A stretch of DNA of 64,000 nucleotides from Streptomyces lavendofoliae (GTDB lineage: Bacteria; Actinomycetota; Actinomycetes; Streptomycetales; Streptomycetaceae), in assembly GCF_014649735.1 (NCBI RefSeq), contig NZ_BMTP01000005.1, positions 124,001 to 188,000 of the forward strand, given 5' to 3'. A program made the position numbers and the translations under genes. Below the pieces are notes generated by a model. That model was not told where the DNA came from and searched no databases. It saw only the letters and a list, made by a program, of their open reading frames with translations. The number at the start of each line of letters is the position of its first letter. The stretch's first letter is position 1. Of the stretch, positions 9,278 to 18,883 are shown one piece after another.

Positions 9278-10921
9278 ATGACGGACACGACGGACACGCA
9301 GGCGACGGACGCGCAGGCCGCCCCCGCCACGCCTCCCGGCACGAACCCGACCGCCCCCGCCCCGGCCGGCGCCCGTACCGCCGCCGACGTGGTGACGCCC
9401 GAAGTGGTCGCACAGCTCACCCGTGGCGTCGTCGGGTCCGGCCGGACCGCCAACCACACCCCGTTCACCGGGGAACGACTGGCCGAGCTGCCCGCGTCCA
9501 CGCCCGAGGACGTCGCCGAGGCGTTCGACCGTGCCCGCGCCGCGCAGCCCGTCTGGGCCGCCACGCCCGTACGCGCGCGTGCCGCCGTCCTCCTCCGCTT
9601 CCACGACCTGGTCCTCCAGCGGCAGGCGGAGGTCCTCGACCTCATCCAGCTGGAGACGGGCAAGGCCCGGCTGCACGCCCACGAAGAGGTCCAGGCCGTC
9701 GCCGTCGCCGCCCGTCACTACGGCCGCCGCGCCGCCGCGTACCTGCGGCCCAGGCGCCACACCGGCGTCGTACCGGGCCTCACCAAGGTGACCGAACTGC
9801 GGCAGCCGCGCGGGGTCGTCGGCCAGATCGCGCCGTGGAACTACCCGCTGGAACTGTCCGTGGGCGACGCGCTGCCCGCCTTCGTCGCAGGCAACGCGGT
9901 CGTGATGAAGCCCGACACGGAGACCGCGCTCACCGCCCTGTGGGCCCGGGACCTCCTCGTCGAGGCCGGCCTGCCCGCCGAGGTGTTCCAGGTGGTCCTC
10001 GGCGACGGCCCGGTCGTCGGTCCCGAGGTCGTCAGGCACGCCGACTACGTGTCGTTCACCGGATCGACCCGCACCGGCCGCGAGGTCGCCCAGGGGGCGG
10101 CCGCCCGCCTCGTCGGCGTCTCCCTCGAACTGGGCGGCAAGAACGCCATGCTGGTGCTGCACGACGCGGACGTCGAGAAGGCCGCCGCCGGCGCCGTACG
10201 CGCCTGCTTCTCCTCGGCCGGCCAGCTCTGCATCTCCATCGAGCGGCTGTACGTCCACGAGTCGATCGCCGACGCTTTCCTGGAGCGGTTCGCCGCCCGT
10301 ACGAAGGCCATGCGCCTGGGCACCTCCCTGGCGTACGGCGCCGACATGGGGTGCCTGGTGGGCGAGCGGCAGCTCAGGACCGTCACCCGGCACGTCGAGG
10401 AGGCCGTCGCGAAGGGCGCCACGGTCGTCGCCGGCGGCGTCGCCCGCCCCGACATCGGCCCCCTCTTCTACGAGCCGACCATCCTGGAGAACGTCCAGGA
10501 GCCGATGGCCGTGTGCGCCGAGGAGACCTTCGGGCCCGTCGTCTCGGTCTACCGCTTCCAGGACGAGGACGAGGTCGTCGAGCGCGCCAACGCCACCGCG
10601 TACGGCCTGAACGCCAGCGTCTGGACGAAGGACGGCCGCCGCGGCCACGCGGTCGCCGCGAAGCTCCGCACCGGCACCGTCAACATCAACGAGGGGTACG
10701 CGCCGGCGTACGGCAGCGTCCAGTCGCCCATGGGCGGCATGAAGGACTCCGGGCTCGGCCGCAGGCACGGCTCCGAGGGCATCCTCAAGTACACCGAGGC
10801 CCAGACGGTGGCGCAGCAGCGCGTCCTCCCGCTCGCGCCCGTGTTCGGCCTGGACGACGAGCAGTACGCGGCGCTCATGAGCCGCAGCCTGCGCCTGATG
10901 AAGGCGTTCCGCTTCCGCTAG
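9278..10921 (+). CDS. gabD: Succinate-semialdehyde dehydrogenase (NAD(P)+)
   Basis: Aldehyde dehydrogenase superfamily enzyme of 547 residues, of the type that oxidises succinate semialdehyde to succinate and feeds GABA or 2-oxoglutarate carbon into the TCA cycle. The general-base Glu284 lies in LELGGKN and the catalytic Cys318 in SAGQLCIS. The NAD(P)-binding PWNYP and GSTRTGREV motifs are present. About 45 Ala/Pro/Thr-rich N-terminal residues precede the conserved domain. It is followed after 49 bp by a GMC oxidoreductase gene on the same strand. Annotation as a SuccSADH is by family resemblance to actinobacterial GabD2-type proteins; the exact aldehyde cannot be read from the sequence. Confidence 0.88.
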   Translation: MTDTTDTQATDAQAAPATPPGTNPTAPAPAGARTAADVVTPEVVAQLTRGVVGSGRTANHTPFTGERLAELPASTPEDVAEAFDRARAAQPVWAATPVRARAAVLLRFHDLVLQRQAEVLDLIQLETGKARLHAHEEVQAVAVAARHYGRRAAAYLRPRRHTGVVPGLTKVTELRQPRGVVGQIAPWNYPLELSVGDALPAFVAGNAVVMKPDTETALTALWARDLLVEAGLPAEVFQVVLGDGPVVGPEVVRHADYVSFTGSTRTGREVAQGAAARLVGVSLELGGKNAMLVLHDADVEKAAAGAVRACFSSAGQLCISIERLYVHESIADAFLERFAARTKAMRLGTSLAYGADMGCLVGERQLRTVTRHVEEAVAKGATVVAGGVARPDIGPLFYEPTILENVQEPMAVCAEETFGPVVSVYRFQDEDEVVERANATAYGLNASVWTKDGRRGHAVAAKLRTGTVNINEGYAPAYGSVQSPMGGMKDSGLGRRHGSEGILKYTEAQTVAQQRVLPLAPVFGLDDEQYAALMSRSLRLMKAFRFR

Positions 10922-10929
10922 ACCCCCTT

Positions 10930-10965
10930 CGGTACGAGATCCGGTACGAGTCCCGGTACGAGGAG
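10930..10965 (+). repeat. Three short direct repeats between gabD and the GMC gene
   Basis: Three copies of CGGTACGAG, spaced 12-13 bp apart, fill most of the 49-bp gap. The last copy overlaps the GAGGAGAG ribosome-binding site of the downstream gene. Function is unknown. Confidence 0.7.
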
Positions 10966-10970
10966 AGCCC

Positions 10971-12779
10971 ATGCCCCAGGTGCCCGCTGCCCGTCATCAG
11001 GGTGATTCGCCCGATGGGTACGACTATGACGTCATTGTCGTCGGCTCCGGCTTCGGCGGCTCGGTCTCGGCCCTCCGCCTGACGGAGAAGGGCTACCGGG
11101 TCGGCGTCCTGGAGGCGGGCCGCCGCTTCACCCCCGGCACGCTGCCCAGGAGTTCCTGGGACGTGAAGAACTACCTGTGGGCGCCGACCCTGGGCCTGTT
11201 CGGCCTCCAGCGCATCCACCTCCTCGGCAACGTCATGGTGCTGGCGGGCGCCGGGGTGGGCGGCGGGTCCCTCAACTACGCCAACACCCTGTACGTGCCG
11301 CCGGAGCCGTTCTTCCGGGACAGGCAGTGGGCGTCGATAACCGACTGGCAGGAGGAGCTGGCCCCGTACTACGACCAGGCCAAGCGCATGCTGGGCGTAC
11401 GGCTCAACCCGACGATGACCCCCTCCGACGTCCACCTCAAGGCGGCGGCGCAGGCGATGGGCGTCGGCGACACGTTCCACCTCGCGCCCGTCGGCGTCTT
11501 CTTCGGGGACGGGGAGGACGCCGACGGCTCGGCGAGGGCGAAGCCGGGCCAGAAGGTCGACGACCCGTACTTCGGCGGTGCGGGCCCGGCCCGCCGCGCG
11601 TGCACCGAGTGCGGGGAGTGCATGACGGGCTGCCGGCACGGCGCGAAGAACAACCTCACCGAGAACTACCTGTACCTCGCCGAGAAGGCCGGGGCCGTCA
11701 TCCACCCGATGACCACGGTCACCGCCGTCACCGAGGCCCCTTCGGGTGAGGGCTACGTCGTCTCGGCCGTGCCCACGCACCGCCGCCGCAAGGCCGCCCC
11801 GCGGGCCCTGCGCTGCCGGTACGTCGTCGTCGCGGCCGGCACGTACGGCACCCAGACACTGCTGCACCGCATGAAGGACGAGGGGAAGCTGCCCCGCGTC
11901 TCGGACCGCCTCGGCGAGCTGACCCGCACCAACTCCGAGGCCCTGGTGGGCTCCCAGACCACCGACCGCCGCTACCGCAAGCGACACGGCCACGAGCGCG
12001 TGGACTTCACCCGGGGCGTCGCCATCACCTCGTCCATCCACCCGGACGCCAACACCCACATCGAGCCGGTCCGCTACGGCAAGGGCTCCAACGCCATGGG
12101 GTCCCTGTCGATCCTCCAGGTCCCCTACGCCGAGCGCCGGGTCCGGGCCTGGCTCGGCAACGTGGTCCGACACCCGCTGCTGACGATGCGGTCGCTGTCC
12201 AACCGCCGCTGGTCCGAGCGGACCATCATCGGACTCGTCATGCAGTCCCTGGACAATTCGCTGACCACCTACCGCAAGCGCGACGGCGTCGGCAAGGGCC
12301 TCCTCACCGCCCGTCAGGGGCACGGCTCGCCCAACCCCAAGCAGATCGCCGAGGGCACGCGCGCGGCGACCCTGCTGGCCGAGGAGATCAACGGCTTCGC
12401 CGGCTCCAACGTCGGCGAGCTGATGGGCACTCCGCTCACCGCCCACTTCCTGGGCGGCTGCGTCATCGGCGCGACGGCGCGGGACGGCGTCATCGACCCG
12501 TACCACCGCCTCCACGGCCACCCGGGGATCTCGGTCGTCGACGGCGCGGCGGTCTCCGCGAACCTCGGTGTCAACCCGTCGCTGACCATCACCGCCCAGG
12601 CGGAGCGCGCCATGTCCTTCTGGCCCAACAAGGGCGAGGAGGACCCCCGCCCGGCGCAGGACGCGGACTACGTACGCCTCGCCCCGGTCGCGCCCAGGTC
12701 CCCCGCCGTGCCGGCGGACGCCTTCGGCGCCCTGAGGCTCCCGTTCCTGGGCATTCCGGCGGTACCGCCGAAGCAGTAG
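10971..12779 (+). CDS. GMC-family oxidoreductase, ChoD-like, with four-Cys motif
   Basis: FAD-dependent glucose-methanol-choline oxidoreductase of 602 residues, related to the mycobacterial ChoD group often annotated as cholesterol oxidase. The N-terminal dinucleotide-binding motif is GSGFGGS, followed by VLEAGRR, and a second conserved block GAGVGGGSLNYAN follows. The C-terminal GMC block contains an NPSLTI motif. Residues 211-221 form CxxCxxCxxxC, which resembles a ferredoxin 4Fe-4S site. The start has a GAGGAGAG ribosome-binding site. Proximity to guaA agrees with mycobacteria, where choD lies near guaB/guaA. The substrate is not evident: a steroid or another alcohol is possible. Confidence 0.85.
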   Translation: MPQVPAARHQGDSPDGYDYDVIVVGSGFGGSVSALRLTEKGYRVGVLEAGRRFTPGTLPRSSWDVKNYLWAPTLGLFGLQRIHLLGNVMVLAGAGVGGGSLNYANTLYVPPEPFFRDRQWASITDWQEELAPYYDQAKRMLGVRLNPTMTPSDVHLKAAAQAMGVGDTFHLAPVGVFFGDGEDADGSARAKPGQKVDDPYFGGAGPARRACTECGECMTGCRHGAKNNLTENYLYLAEKAGAVIHPMTTVTAVTEAPSGEGYVVSAVPTHRRRKAAPRALRCRYVVVAAGTYGTQTLLHRMKDEGKLPRVSDRLGELTRTNSEALVGSQTTDRRYRKRHGHERVDFTRGVAITSSIHPDANTHIEPVRYGKGSNAMGSLSILQVPYAERRVRAWLGNVVRHPLLTMRSLSNRRWSERTIIGLVMQSLDNSLTTYRKRDGVGKGLLTARQGHGSPNPKQIAEGTRAATLLAEEINGFAGSNVGELMGTPLTAHFLGGCVIGATARDGVIDPYHRLHGHPGISVVDGAAVSANLGVNPSLTITAQAERAMSFWPNKGEEDPRPAQDADYVRLAPVAPRSPAVPADAFGALRLPFLGIPAVPPKQ

Positions 12780-12807
12780 CGGGCGACCGCCGGAAGCGGA
12801 CACGAGA

Positions 12808-12841
12808 GAGGCGCTGCACCCCCCTCCGAGTGCAGCGCCTC
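12808..12841. terminator. Bidirectional terminator between convergent genes
   Basis: A perfect 12-bp stem (GAGGCGCTGCAC and its complement) with a 10-nt loop lies between the GMC oxidoreductase and the convergent wall-protein gene. It would serve both. Confidence 0.8.
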
Positions 12842-12861
12842 CCTTGCTTCAGCGGTGCGGG

Positions 12862-13998
12862 TTACGCGGTGGCGCCACCGTTGCGACGGCGCAGCGCGAA
12901 GACGACACCGGCACCGGCGACGACGGTGATGCCACCGGCGATGCCGATGGTCGGCAGCATCGAGGAGGAACCGGTCTCGGCGAGCTCACCCTCGACCGTG
13001 ATCGGGGTGGAGCCGCCCTGCGGCTTCAGGTCGGCCGGCTTCTCGTCGGACGGCTTGGCCTCGCCACCGCCGCCACCGTTGCTGCCGGCGGCCAGGACCT
13101 GGAAGTCGTAGGACGCGTAGTCCTCGTAGCACTCGTCGTTCTTGTCGTAGCCCGTGGCGGCGAAGCCGAGGGCGGTGCCGGCGGGCGCGGCCTTGTCGAT
13201 CGAGATGCGCAGCTGGATGGTGCGGTTCTCGTCCTTCTTCAGCTTGACGACGTCGAAGAAGAAGCCGATGTTCTGGCCGGAGAGGTTGGCGCCGCTGTCC
13301 CACTGCCCGTTGGGCAGCTTGTACTCGATCTTGGCGTACTTCTCGACCAGGCGGTCGGTGTCGGCGTCCCCTTCCACGTCGTCGGCGTAGGAGGCCCAGG
13401 CGCCCACGACGACCTCGTCGAGGGCTTCCTTGCTGTTGTTCTTGACGTTCAGCTGGAAGTTCTTCCAGCCGCTGCCCGCGACGATCGTGCCGGGGAGGTT
13501 GGAGAGCGAGACGTCGACGGCGGCCTGCTCGCAGATCTCCTCCTCGATGATCTCCTCGTCCTCGCCGGTCTCGCCCTCGCCGGCCTCTTCCTCGTCCTTG
13601 CCGGTCTCGGTGCCCGGCTTGTCGGTGCCCGCCTCCGTGCCCGGCTTGTCCGTGCCGGGCTTGTCGGTGCCGGGCTTGTCGGTACCGGCCTCCGTGCCGC
13701 CCGTGACCGTGTCGTCCTCGGTCTTCGAGCCCTCGTCGGTCTTGGTGCCGTCCTCGGTGGACGCGGCGCCGTCGTCGGTCTTCGTGCCGTCTTCCGTGGT
13801 GGCCGCGGTGTCGTCGGTCTTGGTGCCCTCGTCGGTCGCCGTGGCGCCGTCGGTGGTGCCGGTCTCCGTACCGCCCGTGGTGCCGGAGGTCGTGCTGGTG
13901 GTGCCGTCCGTCGCGTACGCGGCCGGAGCCGCCAGGAAGGCGGCAGGGGCTATGACGGCGGTCGCGGCGGCGACCGCCATGGCGCGGCGAAGCTTCAT
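12862..13998 (-). CDS. LAETG sortase-anchored acidic wall protein
   Basis: Secreted surface protein of 378 residues. An N-terminal signal peptide starts MKLRRAMAV and ends near AAPAAYA. It is followed by about 130 residues of Thr/Asp/Gly/Glu low complexity (TEDGTKTDD and KPGTD repeats), a beta-rich domain of about 150 residues with a few Cys, and a C-terminal sorting signal: LAETG, hydrophobic segment, RRRNGG. LAXTG is the class E sortase motif of Streptomyces, so covalent attachment to peptidoglycan is expected. I chose the ATG at 13998 rather than upstream ATGs because it begins the signal peptide and has GAGG 6 nt upstream. A 9-bp hairpin (14021-14041) lies in its 5' leader. The function of the globular domain is not recognised. 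Confidence 0.88.
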   Translation of the reverse strand: MKLRRAMAVAAATAVIAPAAFLAAPAAYATDGTTSTTSGTTGGTETGTTDGATATDEGTKTDDTAATTEDGTKTDDGAASTEDGTKTDEGSKTEDDTVTGGTEAGTDKPGTDKPGTDKPGTEAGTDKPGTETGKDEEEAGEGETGEDEEIIEEEICEQAAVDVSLSNLPGTIVAGSGWKNFQLNVKNNSKEALDEVVVGAWASYADDVEGDADTDRLVEKYAKIEYKLPNGQWDSGANLSGQNIGFFFDVVKLKKDENRTIQLRISIDKAAPAGTALGFAATGYDKNDECYEDYASYDFQVLAAGSNGGGGGEAKPSDEKPADLKPQGGSTPITVEGELAETGSSSMLPTIGIAGGITVVAGAGVVFALRRRNGGATA

Positions 13999-14290
13999 GA
14001 AGACCTCAGTGAAGTCCAGGCGTGCCGCACGTTGCGGCACGGTGTCGTGGGGGCCGACCCGGTGTGGGGTGTCACGGATGTGGCCGTTGTTTCGCATGCA
14101 TGACCTGCGAAGGGAGGGGATGGTTGCCCGCCATCTGACAGAAAACTTATGTGCGCTGCATCACACGTTCCGTTTGTGTCCTTTTCCGTGCCCGATCCGT
14201 GATCTTCGGCGACGCAACCATCCGCTCCGCCGTCCGGTCGAACCCGTGCCCGAGCAATCACCGTCGTACGCCGCATCCAGAGGTCCCCTG

Positions 14291-16012
14291 ATGAGACGCC
14301 TTTCCTCCTCCGTCACCGCCGGGCTGTTGCTCGCCGGCGTCGTCCTGAGCGCCGCGCCCGGCGCGTACGCCGCCGGGGAACCGGTCCTCACCGTCGACGG
14401 CCCGGCCGAGGTGGGCCTGCGCCCCCACCCGGGCACCGGCGAGCCGCGGAGCGCCACGGTGGGCGTCACCGTGCACGACCCGGACGGGGACCGGGAGGGC
14501 GGCGGCTTCGACGGCGAGTACACCGTCACCTTCGACCTGAGCGGAGTCGTGGGCGTCGCCGACGTCCGCTTCGGCGAGACCGGCAGCTCGCACTGCGTGA
14601 TCACCGGTACGACCGGCACCTGCACCGACGCCTTCGGCATCCCGCCCGGCGGCGACACCGTCGCGGAGCTGGAACTCTCCGCCGCGAAGGGCAGCGAGCC
14701 CGGCGCCACCGGCGCGATCGAGGTCACCGGCAGGGCCGAGGGCGCGACCTTCACCTCGTACACGGCGCGGGTGACCGTCGGCGGACCCGACCTGGTGATG
14801 CACCCCCTCGCCCTGGATCACCAAATCGAGCCGGGCCGGGTGCAGAACGCCCCGCTCACCTTCACCAACGCCGGTACGGCCGACGCCGAGGGCGTACGCC
14901 TCACGCTCACGACCTCGCACGGGCTCGACTACACGCGCCGGTACGCCAACTGCGACTACACCGGCACGCGGGACCGCACCCGGGCGGTCTGCGACTTCCC
15001 CGGCACGTTCGAGGCCGGTGCCACTTACACGCTGGCCGAGCCGATCGGGCTGAAGGCCGGCTCCCACGCGTACCGCGAGATCTTCACGCACCGCGTCGAG
15101 GAGCGCGGCGACGCCCGGAAGGCGCCCAAGGGCGCCGGCCCGGAGCTCACCCTGAGGAAGACACGGGCCACCCCCCGCGCGGCGGACCTCGACCCACTGG
15201 ACAACGGGCAGGAGTTCGACCTGCTCGCCACGAACACCGCCGGCTTCACCGCGTACGGCGACACGCTCGCCGCGGAGGCGGGCGGGACGGTCGAGGCGAC
15301 GGTCGGCTTCCGCAACAGGGGCCCCGCCTGGATCGCGAACCTCCGCTCCGGCGACCCCGTCGCGACCGTGGACGTGACCGTCCCGGCGGGCGCCACCGTC
15401 ACCGGGAAGCCGGCCCGCTGCGAGCCGCGCACCGCCACGGGCGGGTACCGGAAGGAGCCCCTCGGCGCGCCGCGCTACTTCTGCGACACGCCGATCCGGG
15501 TGTTCGAGGACGAGGACTTCGCGCTGCCCTTCGAGCTGAGGATCGACCGGGTCGTCCCTGGCGCCGAGGGCACCGTGACCGTCCGCGGCCAGGCCCTGGC
15601 CCACCCGGCCCTCGCCTTCGACCCGGAGGCCGCCGACAACACGGCCCGGCTGGTGCTGAACCCTGAGGGCACCGGCTCGGCCACCTCGGGCGGCACCACC
15701 ACCGGCTCGGCCACTTCGGGCCCGGCCACCACGGGCGGCCCGACGGCGGGCGGTACGACCGGCGGTACGACGACCGGCGGCACCACCGCCACGGGCGGCA
15801 CGGCCACCGGCTCGGCCGCCACGGGCGGCTCGACGGCCGGTGCCGGCACCTCGGCCGGCGCCACGGGCGGCTCGGCCACCACGGCCGGCACCGCGGGCGG
15901 CCTCGCCAGCACCGGCTCGCTCGCCCTGCCGGTGGCCGCCGGCGCCGTCGCCCTCGTCGCGGCGGGCGCCGCGGTCCTCGCCGTCGCCCGGCGTCGCGCC
16001 GGCGCCTGGTGA
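14291..16012 (+). CDS. LASTG sortase-anchored surface protein
   Basis: Secreted surface protein of 573 residues, divergent from the LAETG protein. A signal peptide (MRRLSSSVTAG through APGAYA) is followed by about 430 residues of repeated beta-sandwich-like segments resembling DUF11/CARDB-type domains, with paired cysteines. After these comes a Thr/Gly/Ala/Ser-rich stalk of about 80 residues, then LASTG, a hydrophobic helix and a basic RRRAGAW tail. The stalk and sorting signal show sortase-E anchoring with the adhesive part held out from the wall. The ATG is preceded by AGAGG. No catalytic motif is visible, so a structural or adhesive role is inferred. Confidence 0.87.
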   Translation: MRRLSSSVTAGLLLAGVVLSAAPGAYAAGEPVLTVDGPAEVGLRPHPGTGEPRSATVGVTVHDPDGDREGGGFDGEYTVTFDLSGVVGVADVRFGETGSSHCVITGTTGTCTDAFGIPPGGDTVAELELSAAKGSEPGATGAIEVTGRAEGATFTSYTARVTVGGPDLVMHPLALDHQIEPGRVQNAPLTFTNAGTADAEGVRLTLTTSHGLDYTRRYANCDYTGTRDRTRAVCDFPGTFEAGATYTLAEPIGLKAGSHAYREIFTHRVEERGDARKAPKGAGPELTLRKTRATPRAADLDPLDNGQEFDLLATNTAGFTAYGDTLAAEAGGTVEATVGFRNRGPAWIANLRSGDPVATVDVTVPAGATVTGKPARCEPRTATGGYRKEPLGAPRYFCDTPIRVFEDEDFALPFELRIDRVVPGAEGTVTVRGQALAHPALAFDPEAADNTARLVLNPEGTGSATSGGTTTGSATSGPATTGGPTAGGTTGGTTTGGTTATGGTATGSAATGGSTAGAGTSAGATGGSATTAGTAGGLASTGSLALPVAAGAVALVAAGAAVLAVARRRAGAW

Positions 16013-16020
16013 CACGGACG

Positions 16021-16062
16021 GACCGAGGGCCCCGCGGAAACGCTTCCGCGGGGCCCTCGGTC
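16021..16062 (+). terminator. Strong terminator after the LASTG protein gene
   Basis: Perfect 19-bp stem with a 4-nt ACGC loop, beginning 8 bp after the stop codon. Confidence 0.9.
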
Positions 16063-16340
16063 CCGGCACCGGCGTCAGGGCGGCGTCGGTGCCGGGACAG
16101 GCGGCGCCGGGGGGTGACGCCGCTTGGCTGTGGTCGTGGGAGGGGCGGTCGGGGCGGGGGCGGTCCTGGACGGTGGTGCGGACCTGCGGCGATGCGGGGG
16201 TGCGGTGCGGTGTTCCTGCGGGGCGGCGACCGGAGTGCGGGGACCGGAGTCCGGCGACCCGAGTGCGGGGACCGGGCTCGTGGTGCGTCGTGCGGGACGG
16301 CCGTGGGCGACGCGACCGGTCGGGACCGTCGGGAGCTGAT
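16063..16340 (+). other. Non-coding stretch, possible small RNA locus
   Basis: No convincing coding frame on either strand; the small open frames are Arg/Gly/Ala-biased without ribosome-binding sites. The stretch lies between the strong terminator of the LASTG gene and a second plus-strand terminator with a T tail, so a separate transcript may exist. Short GTGCGGGGACCGG repeats occur near 16235-16285. I see no clear promoter. Confidence 0.3.
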
Positions 16341-16379
16341 GCGGTCGGCTCCGGGCGTCCCCGGAGCCGACCGCCTTTT
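16341..16379 (+). terminator. Orphan plus-strand terminator
   Basis: Perfect 15-bp stem (GCGGTCGGCTCCGGG arm), CGTC loop, then C and TTTT. No plus-strand gene is visible between the previous terminator and this one. The A/T tail is on the wrong side for the minus-strand chorismate mutase gene. From here to 16580 I see nothing else. Confidence 0.7.
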
Positions 16380-16580
16380 CGGGTGACCGGGCTGCTGTCC
16401 CCTGCCGTCCGGTCACGCGCGCTGGAGCGAGGTCCCACGGCGCCCCCCACGGGGAACGCCACACGCCCCAGCGGAGCCACGCGTGGTTTTCTCGGCCCGC
16501 CCCTGGATGACACGGACACCGGGACCAACGAAGCCGTCCGGAAGCGGTCACGCGCCGTACGGGTGAGAGCGCGACCGAAC

Positions 16581-16898
16581 TCAGATCCGGCCCCGGCACA
16601 GCTCCAGCATCGTCATCGCCAGCGACGTGCCCGGCTTGCCCAGGGCGTCGCGGTAGTGGGTGAGCACCTCCATCTCGCGGGCCAGGTTCACGCGCCGGCC
16701 GCCGGAGGAGAGGCGGGCCTCCTGGATGACGGCCGAGACGGCCATCCGCTCCTGGATGAGCCCGATGATCCGGTCGTCGAGCGCGTCGATCCGGTCACGG
16801 GCGCCCGTGATCACGTCCGCGGCCTCGTCGGTGCGGGCGCCGGTCCGGTCGGCGTGCGTCCGGTCGGCGTGCGGGCGGTCGGTGTGCACTGCGGTCAT
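16581..16898 (-). CDS. Chorismate mutase, type II (MtCM-like)
   Basis: All-helical AroQ-type chorismate mutase of 105 residues, converting chorismate to prephenate for Phe and Tyr synthesis in the cytoplasm. A His/Asp/Arg-rich N-terminal tail with a THADRT repeat precedes the core. The core has RDRIDALDDRIIGLIQERM, a QEARLSSGGRRV segment and the conserved REMEVL. It ends LELCRGRI, like the Mycobacterium enzyme Rv0948c, whose RGR-containing C terminus takes part in activation by DAHP synthase. A similar dependence is therefore plausible. GAGGAG lies 8 nt before the ATG. A leader peptide and alternative hairpins lie upstream on the same strand. Confidence 0.9.
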   Translation of the reverse strand: MTAVHTDRPHADRTHADRTGARTDEAADVITGARDRIDALDDRIIGLIQERMAVSAVIQEARLSSGGRRVNLAREMEVLTHYRDALGKPGTSLAMTMLELCRGRI

Positions 16899-16921
16899 GG
16901 CGGGGGCTCCTCGGGGGAAGG

Positions 16922-16991
16922 GGCGCCCCGGGCGGTGACGAGCTCCGGACGAACGACAGGCGCCCCGGACCTTGTCGGCCCGGGGCGCCTG
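16922..16991 (-). promoter_or_regulatory. Candidate attenuator upstream of chorismate mutase
   Basis: After the leader-peptide stop, arm A (CAGGCGCCCCGG, 16991-16980) pairs perfectly over 12 bp with arm B (16968-16957). The overlapping segment 16989-16978 pairs equally well over 12 bp with arm C (16933-16922), which lies about 10 nt before the GAGGAG of chorismate mutase. A-B and A-C are mutually exclusive, as in ribosome-mediated attenuation. There is no U-run after A-B, so control may be Rho-dependent or translational. Confidence 0.6.
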
Positions 16992-17012
16992 GGGAAGTCG
17001 CTTGTCAGTGGC

Positions 17013-17084
17013 TCAAGCAGCACGACCATGGCAGCCGGACGGGCCGGTGCCATAGGTAAAGACGAAGGTCGAGAGCTTGCGCAT
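17013..17084 (-). CDS. Putative Phe/Tyr leader peptide
   Basis: A 23-codon frame with Phe7, Phe9 and Tyr11 close together. Phe9 and Tyr11 use TTT and TAT, which are rare in this high-GC genome, and five of the last six sense codons (18-23) end in T. It starts 6 nt after a CATACT -10-like hexamer, so it would be translated from a leaderless mRNA. It lies about 115 nt before the chorismate mutase start, with mutually exclusive hairpins between. This is the arrangement of an amino-acid attenuator sensing the end products of the pathway. Expression is unproven. Confidence 0.6.
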   Translation of the reverse strand: MRKLSTFVFTYGTGPSGCHGRAA

Positions 17085-17206
17085 GCCGCCAGTATGGACC
17101 ATCGACCGAGGGCGACGGGTGCCGGTTCGGATGGTGAGACAAAGGTCGCCCCGGCCGCGCCGGTAGAATCGACATACAGACTCCTCCCCGCCGGAAGGCC
17201 GCCGTA

Positions 17207-18790
<1,584 letters not shown>

Positions 18791-18802
18791 TCCCGCACCG
18801 GG

Positions 18803-18837
18803 GGACCCCCGGGCGGGAAACCCCGCCCCGCGGGTCC
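18803..18837 (+). terminator. Probable guaA terminator
   Basis: A GC-rich hairpin with arms GGACCCCCGGGCGGG and CCCGCCCCGCGGGTCC (one mismatch or bulge) lies 12 bp after the guaA stop. There is no T-run. Confidence 0.55.
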
Positions 18838-18883
18838 TCCGAGCGGGACCGAAGGCGCCGCCGCGCCTGACCGGAGCCGTCGC

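Noticed and set aside
16124..16339. 71-codon open frame between two terminators
   Set aside because: Starts with TTG without a ribosome-binding site and has Gly/Arg/Ala bias typical of random high-GC frames.
17002..17012. TTGTCAGTGGC, identical to the DNA-damage -35 element, in the guaA/chorismate mutase region
   Set aside because: The position 8 nt after TTGTCAGTG reads AGCACG, which is not TANNNT, so there is no -10. It lies over the end of the leader peptide and about 200 bp before guaA. Probably fortuitous, though a transcript map would settle it.
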